This document shows, one piece after another, positions 1 to 6,044 of a stretch of DNA of 6,044 nucleotides. How positions within the stretch are numbered: the first letter of the stretch is position 1; each line of letters starts with the position of its first letter. A program made the translations under genes and the position numbers. Below the pieces are notes generated by a model, which saw nothing but the letters and a program-made list of their open reading frames with translations, was not told the origin of the DNA and searched no databases. The stretch is from an uncultured Mucispirillum sp. (GTDB lineage Bacteria; Chrysiogenota; Deferribacteres; Deferribacterales; Mucispirillaceae), in contig CALADT010000305.1 of assembly GCA_937890655.1 (NCBI GenBank), positions 1 through 6,044 on the forward strand, read 5' to 3'.

Positions 1-1084
1 AATATCCTGGGCTAAGCCTTACTGTCCCTACTGGGAAAGTGTCTAATAACTGATGAGTTAAAGGCGAGCATTGAAGCCCTGTCCTTGTATGTATATCGTA
101 GTTTTGGTTTAAAACTGCACCTACATCTTCAGCATCCCAACCTAATACATTAAATGAAAGAACTGCTGTTCTTGGCATATCTGGTGATGGGCCATAGAGT
201 TTTATATTATCAAAGTTTGATAAATAATCCCACAGTTTTTCAATATGGGCTGCTTCTTTTTCAGCTATTGCTTTTATACCCGTTTCTTTTATAAAATTTA
301 GCCCTTCTCCCATAGAGAGTATTCCTGGAACGTTATGCGTTCCTGATTCGTATGCTTCTGGCCAATTTACAGGCTGGCATTCTGATTGAGAATCAAAACC
401 TGTGCCACCCTCCCTAAATGGACGGAGTTTAAAAATACGCTCCCCTAACACAAGTAACCCTGTGCCTTGTAATCCATAAAGGCTTTTATGCCCTGCTGCT
501 GCTAGCATATCTATTGGCATATTACGCATATCTATTGGGACAACTCCTGCAGTTTGTGCAGCATCTAATAAAAGATAACTACCTTTTTCCCTTACAATCT
601 GCCCCAAAGTTTCTATGGGCTGTAACGCTCCTGTTACGTTAGAGCCATGACATACTACCACAAGTTTAGTTTTTTCAGTAACAAGTTTTCTAAACTCATC
701 AACTATTACATAACCAAATTCATCACAAGGAGCAATATCAAGTGATATATAACCATCTCTTTCCATTGCTTTTAAAGGCCTTGATACAGAGTTATGCTCT
801 GTATGGGTTATCACAACGTGATCACCTTTATTAACAAAACCTTTTATTGCCATATTTAAAGCATCTGTTGCACTATACGTAAATATAATACGAAAGTCTT
901 CCAACAGGTTAAAAAAATCTCTAAAACTACCACGCACATTGGAAACTCCAAATGTAGCTTTGGCTGCTGTAATATGGTTGCCCCTGCCTGGTGTACCTAT
1001 ACCTACTGATAAGATATCTTTTACCTTTTCAGTAACGTTTAAAGGTTTAGGAAAACTTGTGGCTGCGTTGTCTAAGTATATCAT
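1..1084 (-). CDS. Class V aminotransferase / cysteine desulfurase-like PLP enzyme (partial, C-terminus off the left edge)
   Basis: The frame is open from an ATG at 1084-1082 to the window edge: 361 codons, ending in VRLSPGY, a motif that normally lies some 15-20 residues before the end of such proteins. It starts MIYLDNAATS, the first strand of the fold, so it lacks the N-terminal extension of SufS; this matches the short class V subfamily annotated as 'cysteine desulfurase family protein' (EF2568 type, from memory). Visible landmarks are SATDALN (phosphate binding), THTEHNS with His97 stacking on PLP, DAAQ with Asp174 and Gln177, AGHKS with Lys200 as the Schiff-base lysine, and TGLQCSP with Cys339 as the likely persulfide cysteine. 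The expected activity is cytoplasmic removal of sulfur (or selenium) from cysteine (or selenocysteine). The start is forced, because an in-frame stop lies six codons upstream. Only one base separates it from the fdhE stop, and no good ribosome binding site is visible, so translation is probably coupled. Family is confident; substrate and partner are not known. Confidence 0.9.
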   Translation of the reverse strand, partial: MIYLDNAATSFPKPLNVTEKVKDILSVGIGTPGRGNHITAAKATFGVSNVRGSFRDFFNLLEDFRIIFTYSATDALNMAIKGFVNKGDHVVITHTEHNSVSRPLKAMERDGYISLDIAPCDEFGYVIVDEFRKLVTEKTKLVVVCHGSNVTGALQPIETLGQIVREKGSYLLLDAAQTAGVVPIDMRNMPIDMLAAAGHKSLYGLQGTGLLVLGERIFKLRPFREGGTGFDSQSECQPVNWPEAYESGTHNVPGILSMGEGLNFIKETGIKAIAEKEAAHIEKLWDYLSNFDNIKLYGPSPDMPRTAVLSFNVLGWDAEDVGAVLNQNYDIHTRTGLQCSPLTHQLLDTFPVGTVRLSPGY

Positions 1085-1085
1085 A

Positions 1086-1931
1086 TTATTCTGGTTTAAT
1101 CAGGCTACCTTTTAAGTTAAAACCTGAATCCTTCATTAATATATCAAGATGAATAGTTGCCCAGCCTTCTTTACCTAAACTATTTTTATCTTCGCCTATA
1201 TATGTTTTTAAGTAAGTGTTACATTTATGGCAAAGGTCAATTCTCATGTTAGGTTCATCTTCGCTGTCTTTTATACTCATCTTTTTCTGGTCAATATTAT
1301 CACAGTATGCACAACCCATACGTTTATAAACCCACTCTGTGCCACAATGGTCGCAGTGGAGAAAACGTTGTCTGCCTCTTTTGGTATGCTTAAAAAAAGC
1401 ATTAGAAGCATCTTGAGCACATACAGGACATACGCCTTTTTGCCATGGGTTATCGTTTACCCATGTATTTAGTGGTTCTTTTATACCACTTAATGCTTTA
1501 CGAATGGATACCCAAGCAAAATAAAGTAATAAATCTTCTTTGATTTTGCTTTTTTCCACAATATTTTGGAATGTATCTGCATCGTTTTTTATAACTGATG
1601 TTATAAGTTTTTTTGCATCATCTACTGATATTTCACTGAGTTTTTTACTTTCAGCTTTAATATCTTCTGGCAGAGAATTATTATCTTGCAATAAAGCAAG
1701 TTTTAAAAGTATGTTCCCTGCTGTATCTGATAAATTAAACTCAATATCAGTTAGCAATAGTGATACACCATTATTATACTGCTCTTTGGCATTATCAATA
1801 TTATTAGGTAATGTTTTAATAACATCTACACCATCTAATACATTTTCTATTGCCATACCTAAAGCAGCAACCTCATTAAGATATGGATGTTTTTCTAGCC
1901 ATTTATTTGCTGCTTTCTCAAAGTTACTCAT
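1086..1931 (-). CDS. fdhE: Formate dehydrogenase accessory (maturation) protein FdhE
   Basis: A 281-residue cytoplasmic protein with no signal peptide or membrane segment; E. coli FdhE is about 309 residues. Residues 1-160 are mostly helical and poorly conserved. The C-terminal half carries four CxxC pairs at Cys168/171, Cys193/196, Cys207/210 and Cys234/237, within the recognisable FdhE phrases CPVC, LHCDHCGTEW and CNTYLK. These bind metal in the rubredoxin-like / zinc-ribbon domains of the family. In E. coli FdhE is needed for activity of the Tat-exported formate dehydrogenases FDH-N and FDH-O and interacts with their catalytic subunits; the exact chemistry is unsettled. The gene begins 3 bases after the stop of the formate dehydrogenase alpha gene. 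Its ribosome binding site AGGAG lies inside the end of that gene, 8 bases before the ATG, so the two are cotranscribed and made together. All eight cysteines are present and there is no sign of decay. Confidence 0.95.
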   Translation of the reverse strand: MSNFEKAANKWLEKHPYLNEVAALGMAIENVLDGVDVIKTLPNNIDNAKEQYNNGVSLLLTDIEFNLSDTAGNILLKLALLQDNNSLPEDIKAESKKLSEISVDDAKKLITSVIKNDADTFQNIVEKSKIKEDLLLYFAWVSIRKALSGIKEPLNTWVNDNPWQKGVCPVCAQDASNAFFKHTKRGRQRFLHCDHCGTEWVYKRMGCAYCDNIDQKKMSIKDSEDEPNMRIDLCHKCNTYLKTYIGEDKNSLGKEGWATIHLDILMKDSGFNLKGSLIKPE

Positions 1932-1934
1932 CTA

Positions 1935-4900
1935 CTATGCTCCTGCTTTTGATACATTTACAAGGCATGCTTTAGTTTCTTGAATCCAAGTGTTAGGGTC
2001 CCCTGCATCAATAGTTAAAAGGTTTGTACTAGCTGCCTGACTAAGACCTTTAAAGCCCCAGTTATAAGGCATCCATACAACTGTACATTCTTCACCATTA
2101 ATATTTAATGTGTGAATACGGTTAGTAACCATAGCTTTAACAACTACTTCACCTCTTGCAGAGTTTACTTTTACACTATCCCCATTTTTAATATTTAACT
2201 TATCAGCTAATGAATGTGGCATTTCTATAAAAGTTTCTTTCACAAGTTCGTTTAACCAAGGCACATTTCTTGTATATGCACCTGAGCACCAGTGTTCTGA
2301 TACAGCAGATGTACATAATACATATGGATAATCTTTTTTATCTCCAATTCCTTGGAAGCCTTTTACACGTGGGTAAATTAAGCATGGGTTAGTTGCTACA
2401 TTTTCGTGTAATATATTTTTAGTAGGACTTTCTACCGGTTCATAAAATTCTGGAATAGGACCATCACTTGCAACATATGAAGTATCCCTTGGTAAAACAT
2501 TATTACTATTAGGATCTGCATAATATGCACCGAATAAACGACCTAAACCTTCGCCTGTCATACGGAAAGGTTTTTGACCGTTTGCAGTGTTAGGGCCGTC
2601 ACTTACAGCTGGAACATCAGGAATATCATAACCTGTCCATTTTTTAGCGTTTTCATCCCACCATACAAGTTTATTATTTTCATCATATGGCTTACCATTT
2701 TTATCACAAGATGCCCTGTTATATAAAATATGGATATTTCCTGGCCATGTCCAAGCATATTTAGGGAAAATACCTAAATTTCCTGGGTCTGTTTGGAAAT
2801 CTTTTCTAAGAGTTTGGTTTTCGTTATTAGCAAAAACACCAGCATATACCCAACAACCTGTTGATGTAGAACCATCATCTTTAATTTCAGATATACCATT
2901 TAAAAGTTTACCTGTTTTTGTATCATAACCATTAATTTCTTTTAATACAGTTTCAGACCTGTTATCTGCAGGATAATTCCACTTAGCAAGTTTGAAAACT
3001 TGGTCTTTTGCTTCTGTTGAGTTAGCATATTTTTCTCTTATTTTTTGGAATAAAAGGTCAATAATTTCAATATCAGGTTTTGCTTCACCAAGTGGTGCTA
3101 AACCTGCATAACGCCATTGAACAAGACGGCTTGAGTTAATTAATGTTCCTTCTTTTTCTAAGAATGAAGCAGCAGGAAGAAGAATAACTTCTGTATCTAT
3201 TGTGGAAGGGTCAACACCTTCTCTTTTTTGCCAGAAGCAAGCTGTTTCTGTTTCAAATGGGTCTGCCACAACAAGCATTTCAAGTTTTTCAAGGCCTGCT
3301 TGAACAATGTTTAAGTTAGGGCTTGTAACAAGTGGGTTTTGACCTGTAATATATAAAAATTTCATTTGTTTTTCTAATGCTGTTTCAAAAATTCTATAAA
3401 TAGAATAGTTTTTACCTGCATTAATTTTTGGCATTAATGAATATAAGTAATCGTTACCTGCATGAGCGTTTTCCCCAAACCATGATTTCATTAAGTTTAT
3501 CATAAATTTAGCACGGAATGTTCCTGAATCTTTAGTCCATTCTTCTAGTGTCTGCTGTCTATGGTTAGGCGTGTTTAAATATCCAGGGAAATAGTTGAAT
3601 AATACAGCAAAGTCAGTTGAACCTTGAACGTTTGGCTCTCCACGAAGTGCGTTAATACCAGCACCTGGTTTACCAACGTTTCCAAGTAATAACTGCATAA
3701 CTGTAAAACTTCTTATATTTTGAACACCTACTGTATGCTGAGTCATACCTAAAGCATACATAACTGTGCCAGGACGGTTATTTATAAGCACGTCTGCAAT
3801 TTTTTGAATTTCATCAGCAGGAATACCTGTAATATTTGATGAAGTTTGTAAATCATAACGTTTATAAAATTCTCTTAATTTCATCATAACGCTATCAGGG
3901 TGAGTTAATGTGCCAACTATTGGTTTACCTGCACCATCAAGTTGATATGCCCATTTTTTCTTATCATAAGAATGTTTTTCTTCGTTATAACCAGAAAATA
4001 ATCCGTCATTAAAGCTGTATTCAGAAGAAACAAGTAAAGCAGCATTTGTATGAGTTAAAAGATAATCTTTATCATATGCTTCTTTTTCAAGAATATAGTT
4101 AATAATTGCACCAAGAAATGCAATATCTGTTCCAGGGCGGATTTGAGCATGAATATCTGCTAATTTTGATGTTCTAGTATAGCGTGGGTCAACATGAATG
4201 ACTGTTGCACCATCTGCTTTTGCACGCATAATCCATTTTGCACTCATTGGGTGGTTTTCAGCTGCGTTAGAACCTTCAATTAAGATAACTTTAGCATTTT
4301 TAATATCCTGCCATGTGTTAGTCATTGCACCACGACCAAAAGCAGTGTTTAATGCTGGTGGTGTTGAACTATGGCAAAGACGTGCTTGGTGTTCAAGGAA
4401 AGATACACCTAACATTCTTGTCATTTTAGATATTAAGTAACATTCTTCATTGTGAACTTGTGCTCCACCAACAAAACTTAAAGCATCACATCTGTTTACA
4501 TTATAAGTTTTGCCATTTTCTTCTTCTGTTGCTATCCAGTTTTCGTCACGAACTTGAACGATTTTGCTAGCAACTTTATCAAGAGCCTCATCCCAAGAGA
4601 TTTCAACCCATTTATCACTTTTTGGAGCTCTATATTTAGGTTTAAGATTACGTCCATCAGAGTTAGGAATAACAGACATAGATGCACCTTTACTACAAAG
4701 GCCGCCTTCATTTACAATATGGTCAGAATCGCCTTCAAGGTTAATCATCTTGCCATCTTTGACATAACCAACCATACCACAACCACATGCGCAAAAAGTA
4801 CATATTGAAGTGTATTCTTTTCCGTCTTCCAATTTAAAGCCTTTCACTGCTGCATGAACAGATGGAATGTTAAAGCCAAACCCAGCTAAAGAAAGACCAG

Positions 4901-4946
4901 CGCCTACTGCTGTGGTTTTAAGTAATGTTCTTCTGCTTACTTCCAA
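1935..4946 (-). CDS. Periplasmic formate dehydrogenase, catalytic alpha subunit (FdnG/FdoG type, cysteine form)
   Basis: Oxidises formate to CO2 at a Mo- or W-bis-pyranopterin guanine dinucleotide centre and passes electrons through a [4Fe-4S] cluster, normally to beta and gamma subunits in the membrane. From the TTG at 4946 the protein is 1003 residues (E. coli FdnG is 1015). A twin-arginine signal SRRTLLK (Arg5, Arg6) and a hydrophobic stretch end near SVHA at residue 32. Cluster ligands are Cys49, Cys52, Cys56 and Cys84, followed by the conserved Lys86. The active site reads QARLCHSS with Cys191-His192 (codon TGC), where E. coli FDH-N has selenocysteine, followed by FGRGAMTN. Further FDH-N-like phrases include GSNAAENHP, LYALGMTQHTVG, NALRGEPNVQG and the ACLVNVSKA C-terminus. 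The TTG start is chosen because GGGAGGT lies 6 bases upstream and it puts the Arg pair at the N-terminus; the ATG at 5045 would add 33 residues ahead of the signal. fdhE follows after 3 bases. No beta or gamma subunit gene is adjacent. fdhA, fdnG and fdoG are all used for such genes, so no symbol is assigned. Confidence 0.95.
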   Translation of the reverse strand: MEVSRRTLLKTTAVGAGLSLAGFGFNIPSVHAAVKGFKLEDGKEYTSICTFCACGCGMVGYVKDGKMINLEGDSDHIVNEGGLCSKGASMSVIPNSDGRNLKPKYRAPKSDKWVEISWDEALDKVASKIVQVRDENWIATEEENGKTYNVNRCDALSFVGGAQVHNEECYLISKMTRMLGVSFLEHQARLCHSSTPPALNTAFGRGAMTNTWQDIKNAKVILIEGSNAAENHPMSAKWIMRAKADGATVIHVDPRYTRTSKLADIHAQIRPGTDIAFLGAIINYILEKEAYDKDYLLTHTNAALLVSSEYSFNDGLFSGYNEEKHSYDKKKWAYQLDGAGKPIVGTLTHPDSVMMKLREFYKRYDLQTSSNITGIPADEIQKIADVLINNRPGTVMYALGMTQHTVGVQNIRSFTVMQLLLGNVGKPGAGINALRGEPNVQGSTDFAVLFNYFPGYLNTPNHRQQTLEEWTKDSGTFRAKFMINLMKSWFGENAHAGNDYLYSLMPKINAGKNYSIYRIFETALEKQMKFLYITGQNPLVTSPNLNIVQAGLEKLEMLVVADPFETETACFWQKREGVDPSTIDTEVILLPAASFLEKEGTLINSSRLVQWRYAGLAPLGEAKPDIEIIDLLFQKIREKYANSTEAKDQVFKLAKWNYPADNRSETVLKEINGYDTKTGKLLNGISEIKDDGSTSTGCWVYAGVFANNENQTLRKDFQTDPGNLGIFPKYAWTWPGNIHILYNRASCDKNGKPYDENNKLVWWDENAKKWTGYDIPDVPAVSDGPNTANGQKPFRMTGEGLGRLFGAYYADPNSNNVLPRDTSYVASDGPIPEFYEPVESPTKNILHENVATNPCLIYPRVKGFQGIGDKKDYPYVLCTSAVSEHWCSGAYTRNVPWLNELVKETFIEMPHSLADKLNIKNGDSVKVNSARGEVVVKAMVTNRIHTLNINGEECTVVWMPYNWGFKGLSQAASTNLLTIDAGDPNTWIQETKACLVNVSKAGA
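1940..1944 (-). promoter_or_regulatory. Ribosome binding site of fdhE
   Basis: On the minus strand the sequence is AGGAG, 8 bases before the fdhE ATG at 1931. It overlaps the last codons of the formate dehydrogenase gene, so a ribosome ending the upstream gene passes over it. This supports the assigned fdhE start and coupled translation. Confidence 0.75.
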
Positions 4947-4952
4947 AGTAGC

Positions 4953-4959
4953 ACCTCCC
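4953..4959 (-). promoter_or_regulatory. Ribosome binding site that fixes the TTG start of the formate dehydrogenase gene
   Basis: The minus strand reads GGGAGGT, a near-perfect anti-16S match, 6 bases before TTG at 4946. The resulting protein starts MEVSRRTLLK, with the twin-arginine motif where a Tat signal should have it. No comparable site precedes the in-frame ATG codons further upstream (5045 and 4985), so the longer readings are probably wrong. Confidence 0.85.
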
Positions 4960-4991
4960 AATATTACTAGGAAAAAGAAAGACATTGTTTC

Positions 4992-5015
4992 TTTGACAAA
5001 TATGTTTTGACAAAT
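4992..5015. repeat. Two direct copies of TTTGACAAAT in the formate dehydrogenase leader
   Basis: The ten bases TTTGACAAAT occur exactly at 4992-5001 and again at 5006-5015, a period of 14 bases. Each copy contains TTTG-A-CAAA, itself an inverted repeat around one base, so each could be a dimer site for a DNA-binding protein. They lie about 45-70 bases upstream of the TTG start, between the candidate promoter and the ribosome binding site. An operator role is inference; no known regulator's consensus was matched. Confidence 0.5.
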
Positions 5016-5068
5016 TATGTAATCTTGAGAAAATAATATATGCACTTAACAATAATATTCCTTTTCCC

Positions 5069-5088
5069 ATAACACAACAATAACACAA
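5069..5088. repeat. Two direct copies of ATAACACAA spaced by one helical turn
   Basis: ATAACACAA occurs at 5069-5077 and 5080-5088, a period of 11 bases, so both copies face the same side of the helix. On the minus strand they read TTGTGTTAT twice. They sit just downstream of the candidate promoter -10 at 5113-5118. A regulator site is possible but no protein can be named. Confidence 0.4.
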
Positions 5089-5112
5089 AGATTATCTTTT
5101 TACAAGTAAAAT

Positions 5113-5140
5113 ATTATAGAAAAATCAGAATTTTTGCCTA
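5113..5140 (-). promoter_or_regulatory. Candidate sigma-70-type promoter for the formate dehydrogenase operon
   Basis: On the minus strand a perfect TATAAT (5118-5113) is preceded, 16 bases away, by TAGGCA (5140-5135), matching TTGACA at four of six positions. The transcript would start near 5106 and carry a leader of about 160 bases containing both direct-repeat pairs. TATAAT-like words are common in this AT-rich stretch, so the call is tentative. Confidence 0.35.
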
Positions 5141-5368
5141 TTTATCAACATGTTAGAAGTTTTACAATTTTTACACATTGTTTTAATAATATAATATAAC
5201 TATGTTATAAATTAATATAGTAACTTAGAAAATTTCATTATATTAAATAGTAATAAAATATCTTTATTTGACTATAAGTTATAATAATCTAAATCAACAA
5301 ATTATCTACTATTTTAATATACTATTTTTATAAAATTAGATAAATTTTGTATAAACATTAAAAGTATG

Positions 5369-5397
5369 AAAAAAATTATTTTAAAACATATGTTTTA
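5369..5397 (-). terminator. Possible weak intrinsic terminator of coaD
   Basis: A 16-base perfect palindrome, TAAAACATATGTTTTA, occupies 5382-5397, about 30 bases beyond the coaD stop. On the minus strand it is followed by a run of seven T at 5375-5369. As RNA it would form a 6-bp stem with an AUAU loop. The stem has a single G-C pair and the T run starts six bases late, so termination would be weak; a protein-binding palindrome is the alternative. Confidence 0.3.
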
Positions 5398-5428
5398 TTT
5401 TATATGATTTATATAATATTGCTATAAC

Positions 5429-5902
5429 TTACTTATATTTTTCAAGAATTTTATTATAAATATTATTAGGAACTAGCTTTTCAATATTACCTTTATTACG
5501 TGCAATATCTCTGACTATTGTAGAACTTACAAACAAATATTTACTATCAGGCACCATAAAAACTGTTTCAATATTATTATTTATACTTCTATTGGCATAA
5601 GCTATTTGAAATTCATATTCAAAATCAGCAACAGCTCTTAACCCTCTAATAATGTATGACGCATTTTTTTTAACCATATAATCTACAAGTAAACCATCAA
5701 ATGATTCTACAATAACTTTTTCATCATTTTTAAACACATCTTTTATCATTTCCACACGTTCTTCCTTTGTAAAAAGATGTTTTTTATTAATATTATCAGA
5801 TACAGCAATATATAATGAACTACACATTTTTAATGCTCTTTCTGCAATATCTTTATGACCTAAAGTAAACGGATCAAAAGAACCAGGATAAACTGCTACC
5901 AT
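5429..5902 (-). CDS. coaD: Phosphopantetheine adenylyltransferase (PPAT)
   Basis: Catalyses the fourth step of coenzyme A synthesis: 4'-phosphopantetheine plus ATP gives dephospho-CoA and pyrophosphate, in the cytoplasm. From ATG at 5902 the protein is 157 residues, the usual length of about 160. It begins MVAVYPGSFDPFTLGH, with the nucleotidyltransferase TxGH motif at residues 13-16. IIRGLR at 84-89 and DFEYEFQIAYANR at 93-105 follow, and SSTIVR at 126-131 is the C-terminal ATP-binding motif. A TTG at 5914 is in frame and would add four residues, but GGTGG lies 5 bases before the ATG and the product from the ATG aligns with the family start. It appears to be a complete gene with its own promoter, functionally unrelated to the formate dehydrogenase genes downstream. 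Confidence 0.96.
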   Translation of the reverse strand: MVAVYPGSFDPFTLGHKDIAERALKMCSSLYIAVSDNINKKHLFTKEERVEMIKDVFKNDEKVIVESFDGLLVDYMVKKNASYIIRGLRAVADFEYEFQIAYANRSINNNIETVFMVPDSKYLFVSSTIVRDIARNKGNIEKLVPNNIYNKILEKYK

Positions 5903-5937
5903 AACTACCACCAATATATTATTTTTATGATGTATAT

Positions 5938-5965
5938 ACTATAATTATTTTATTAGGAAAATCAA
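5938..5965 (-). promoter_or_regulatory. Candidate sigma-70-type promoter for coaD
   Basis: The minus strand has TTGATT (5965-5960), a 16-base spacer and TATAGT (5943-5938). Transcription would start near 5931, giving a leader of about 30 bases before the ATG at 5902. Both boxes match the consensus at four or five positions, and the placement is natural for a short leader, but AT-rich background makes false hits likely. Confidence 0.4.
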
Positions 5966-6044
5966 TAATTAAATAAAGGGTATGGAAAAAATATAAACTA
6001 GATCTTGAAAGAATTTAAAATATGAATATAATCATATCCTCCTA

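Larger units (their letters stand above)
4947..5428. other. 482-base AT-rich intergenic region between coaD and the formate dehydrogenase gene
   Basis: Very AT-rich compared with the genes on either side, and without a credible open reading frame on either strand. It holds the probable end of the coaD transcript, a candidate formate dehydrogenase promoter, two pairs of short direct repeats in the leader and the ribosome binding site. Several short AT palindromes (for example at 5195-5209 and 5273-5283) are also present but are about as common as expected in such sequence. No structured RNA was recognised by eye. Confidence 0.7.

Noticed and set aside
1227..1983. Plus-strand open frames at 1227-1472 and 1540-1983
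   Set aside because: They lie antisense to fdhE and the end of the formate dehydrogenase gene, have no recognisable domain, and are shadows of strongly supported genes.
4198..4808. Plus-strand open frames at 4198-4440, 4554-4808 and 4564-4767
   Set aside because: Antisense to the conserved N-terminal third of the formate dehydrogenase gene. They overlap one another and show no protein family features.
4993..5021. Plus-strand promoter-like TTGACA (4993-4998), 17 bases, then TATGTA
   Set aside because: The -35 match comes from the repeated TTTGACAAAT motif, the -10 is poor, and there is no plus-strand gene downstream to be expressed.
5195..5283. Short inverted repeats TATAAC-TAT-GTTATA (5195-5209) and TATAA-G-TTATA (5273-5283), reminiscent of ModE half-sites
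   Set aside because: The arm orientation is opposite to the ModE box, and palindromes of this size are expected by chance in sequence this AT-rich.
5903..5914. Alternative coaD start at TTG 5914
   Set aside because: It adds four valine-rich residues ahead of the family's usual start and uses up the GGTGG sequence that serves as the ribosome binding site for the ATG at 5902.
5998..6044. Open minus-strand frame at the right edge ending at TAG (6000-5998), 14 codons visible, possibly the tail of an upstream gene
   Set aside because: Too short to recognise, and one of three frames being open this far is unsurprising. It did not resemble the C-terminus of RsmD, the gene often found before coaD.
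6033..6044. TAGGAGG followed by ATATG on the minus strand at the window edge
   Set aside because: It looks like a ribosome binding site, but the spacing to the ATG is only two bases and the frame stops after six codons.

Overview
This is a low-G+C, AT-biased bacterial window with every supported gene on the minus strand. Read in that direction the order is coaD, a 482-base AT-rich gap, a large periplasmic formate dehydrogenase catalytic subunit (FdnG/FdoG type), fdhE, and a class V aminotransferase / cysteine desulfurase-like gene that runs off the left edge. The Tat signal, the fdhE partner and the close likeness to E. coli FDH-N point to an anaerobic or microaerophilic, respiring Gram-negative. 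Deferribacterota (Mucispirillum/Deferribacter-like) or Aquificota would fit the base composition and gene content, but this is a guess from memory without any search.

Layout. 1-1084: cysteine desulfurase-like PLP enzyme, 361 codons seen, C-terminus missing. 1086-1931: fdhE. 1935-4946: formate dehydrogenase alpha subunit, best started at a TTG with a strong ribosome binding site and a twin-arginine signal, rather than at the upstream ATG at 5045. 4947-5428: intergenic region with a candidate promoter, two pairs of short direct repeats and a palindrome that may help terminate coaD. 5429-5902: coaD. 5903-6044: coaD promoter region and the end of the window.

The three left-hand genes are almost certainly one transcription unit: the gaps are 3 bases and 1 base. 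FdhA oxidises formate at a Mo- or W-bis-pyranopterin centre, here with cysteine in the position that is selenocysteine in E. coli. FdhE is a cytoplasmic zinc-ribbon/rubredoxin-like maturation factor for Tat-exported formate dehydrogenases. The PLP enzyme could supply sulfur for the sulfido ligand of the metal centre, a role that IscS plays with FdhD in E. coli; that link is inference. The iron-sulfur (beta) and cytochrome b (gamma) subunits normally encoded next to the alpha subunit are absent from this window. coaD is a housekeeping CoA-biosynthesis gene with its own probable promoter.

No mobile element, CRISPR array, rRNA or tRNA was seen. Nothing here is clearly a new system. The points most worth a second look are the alpha-fdhE-desulfurase arrangement without beta/gamma subunits and the repeated motifs in the fdhA leader.
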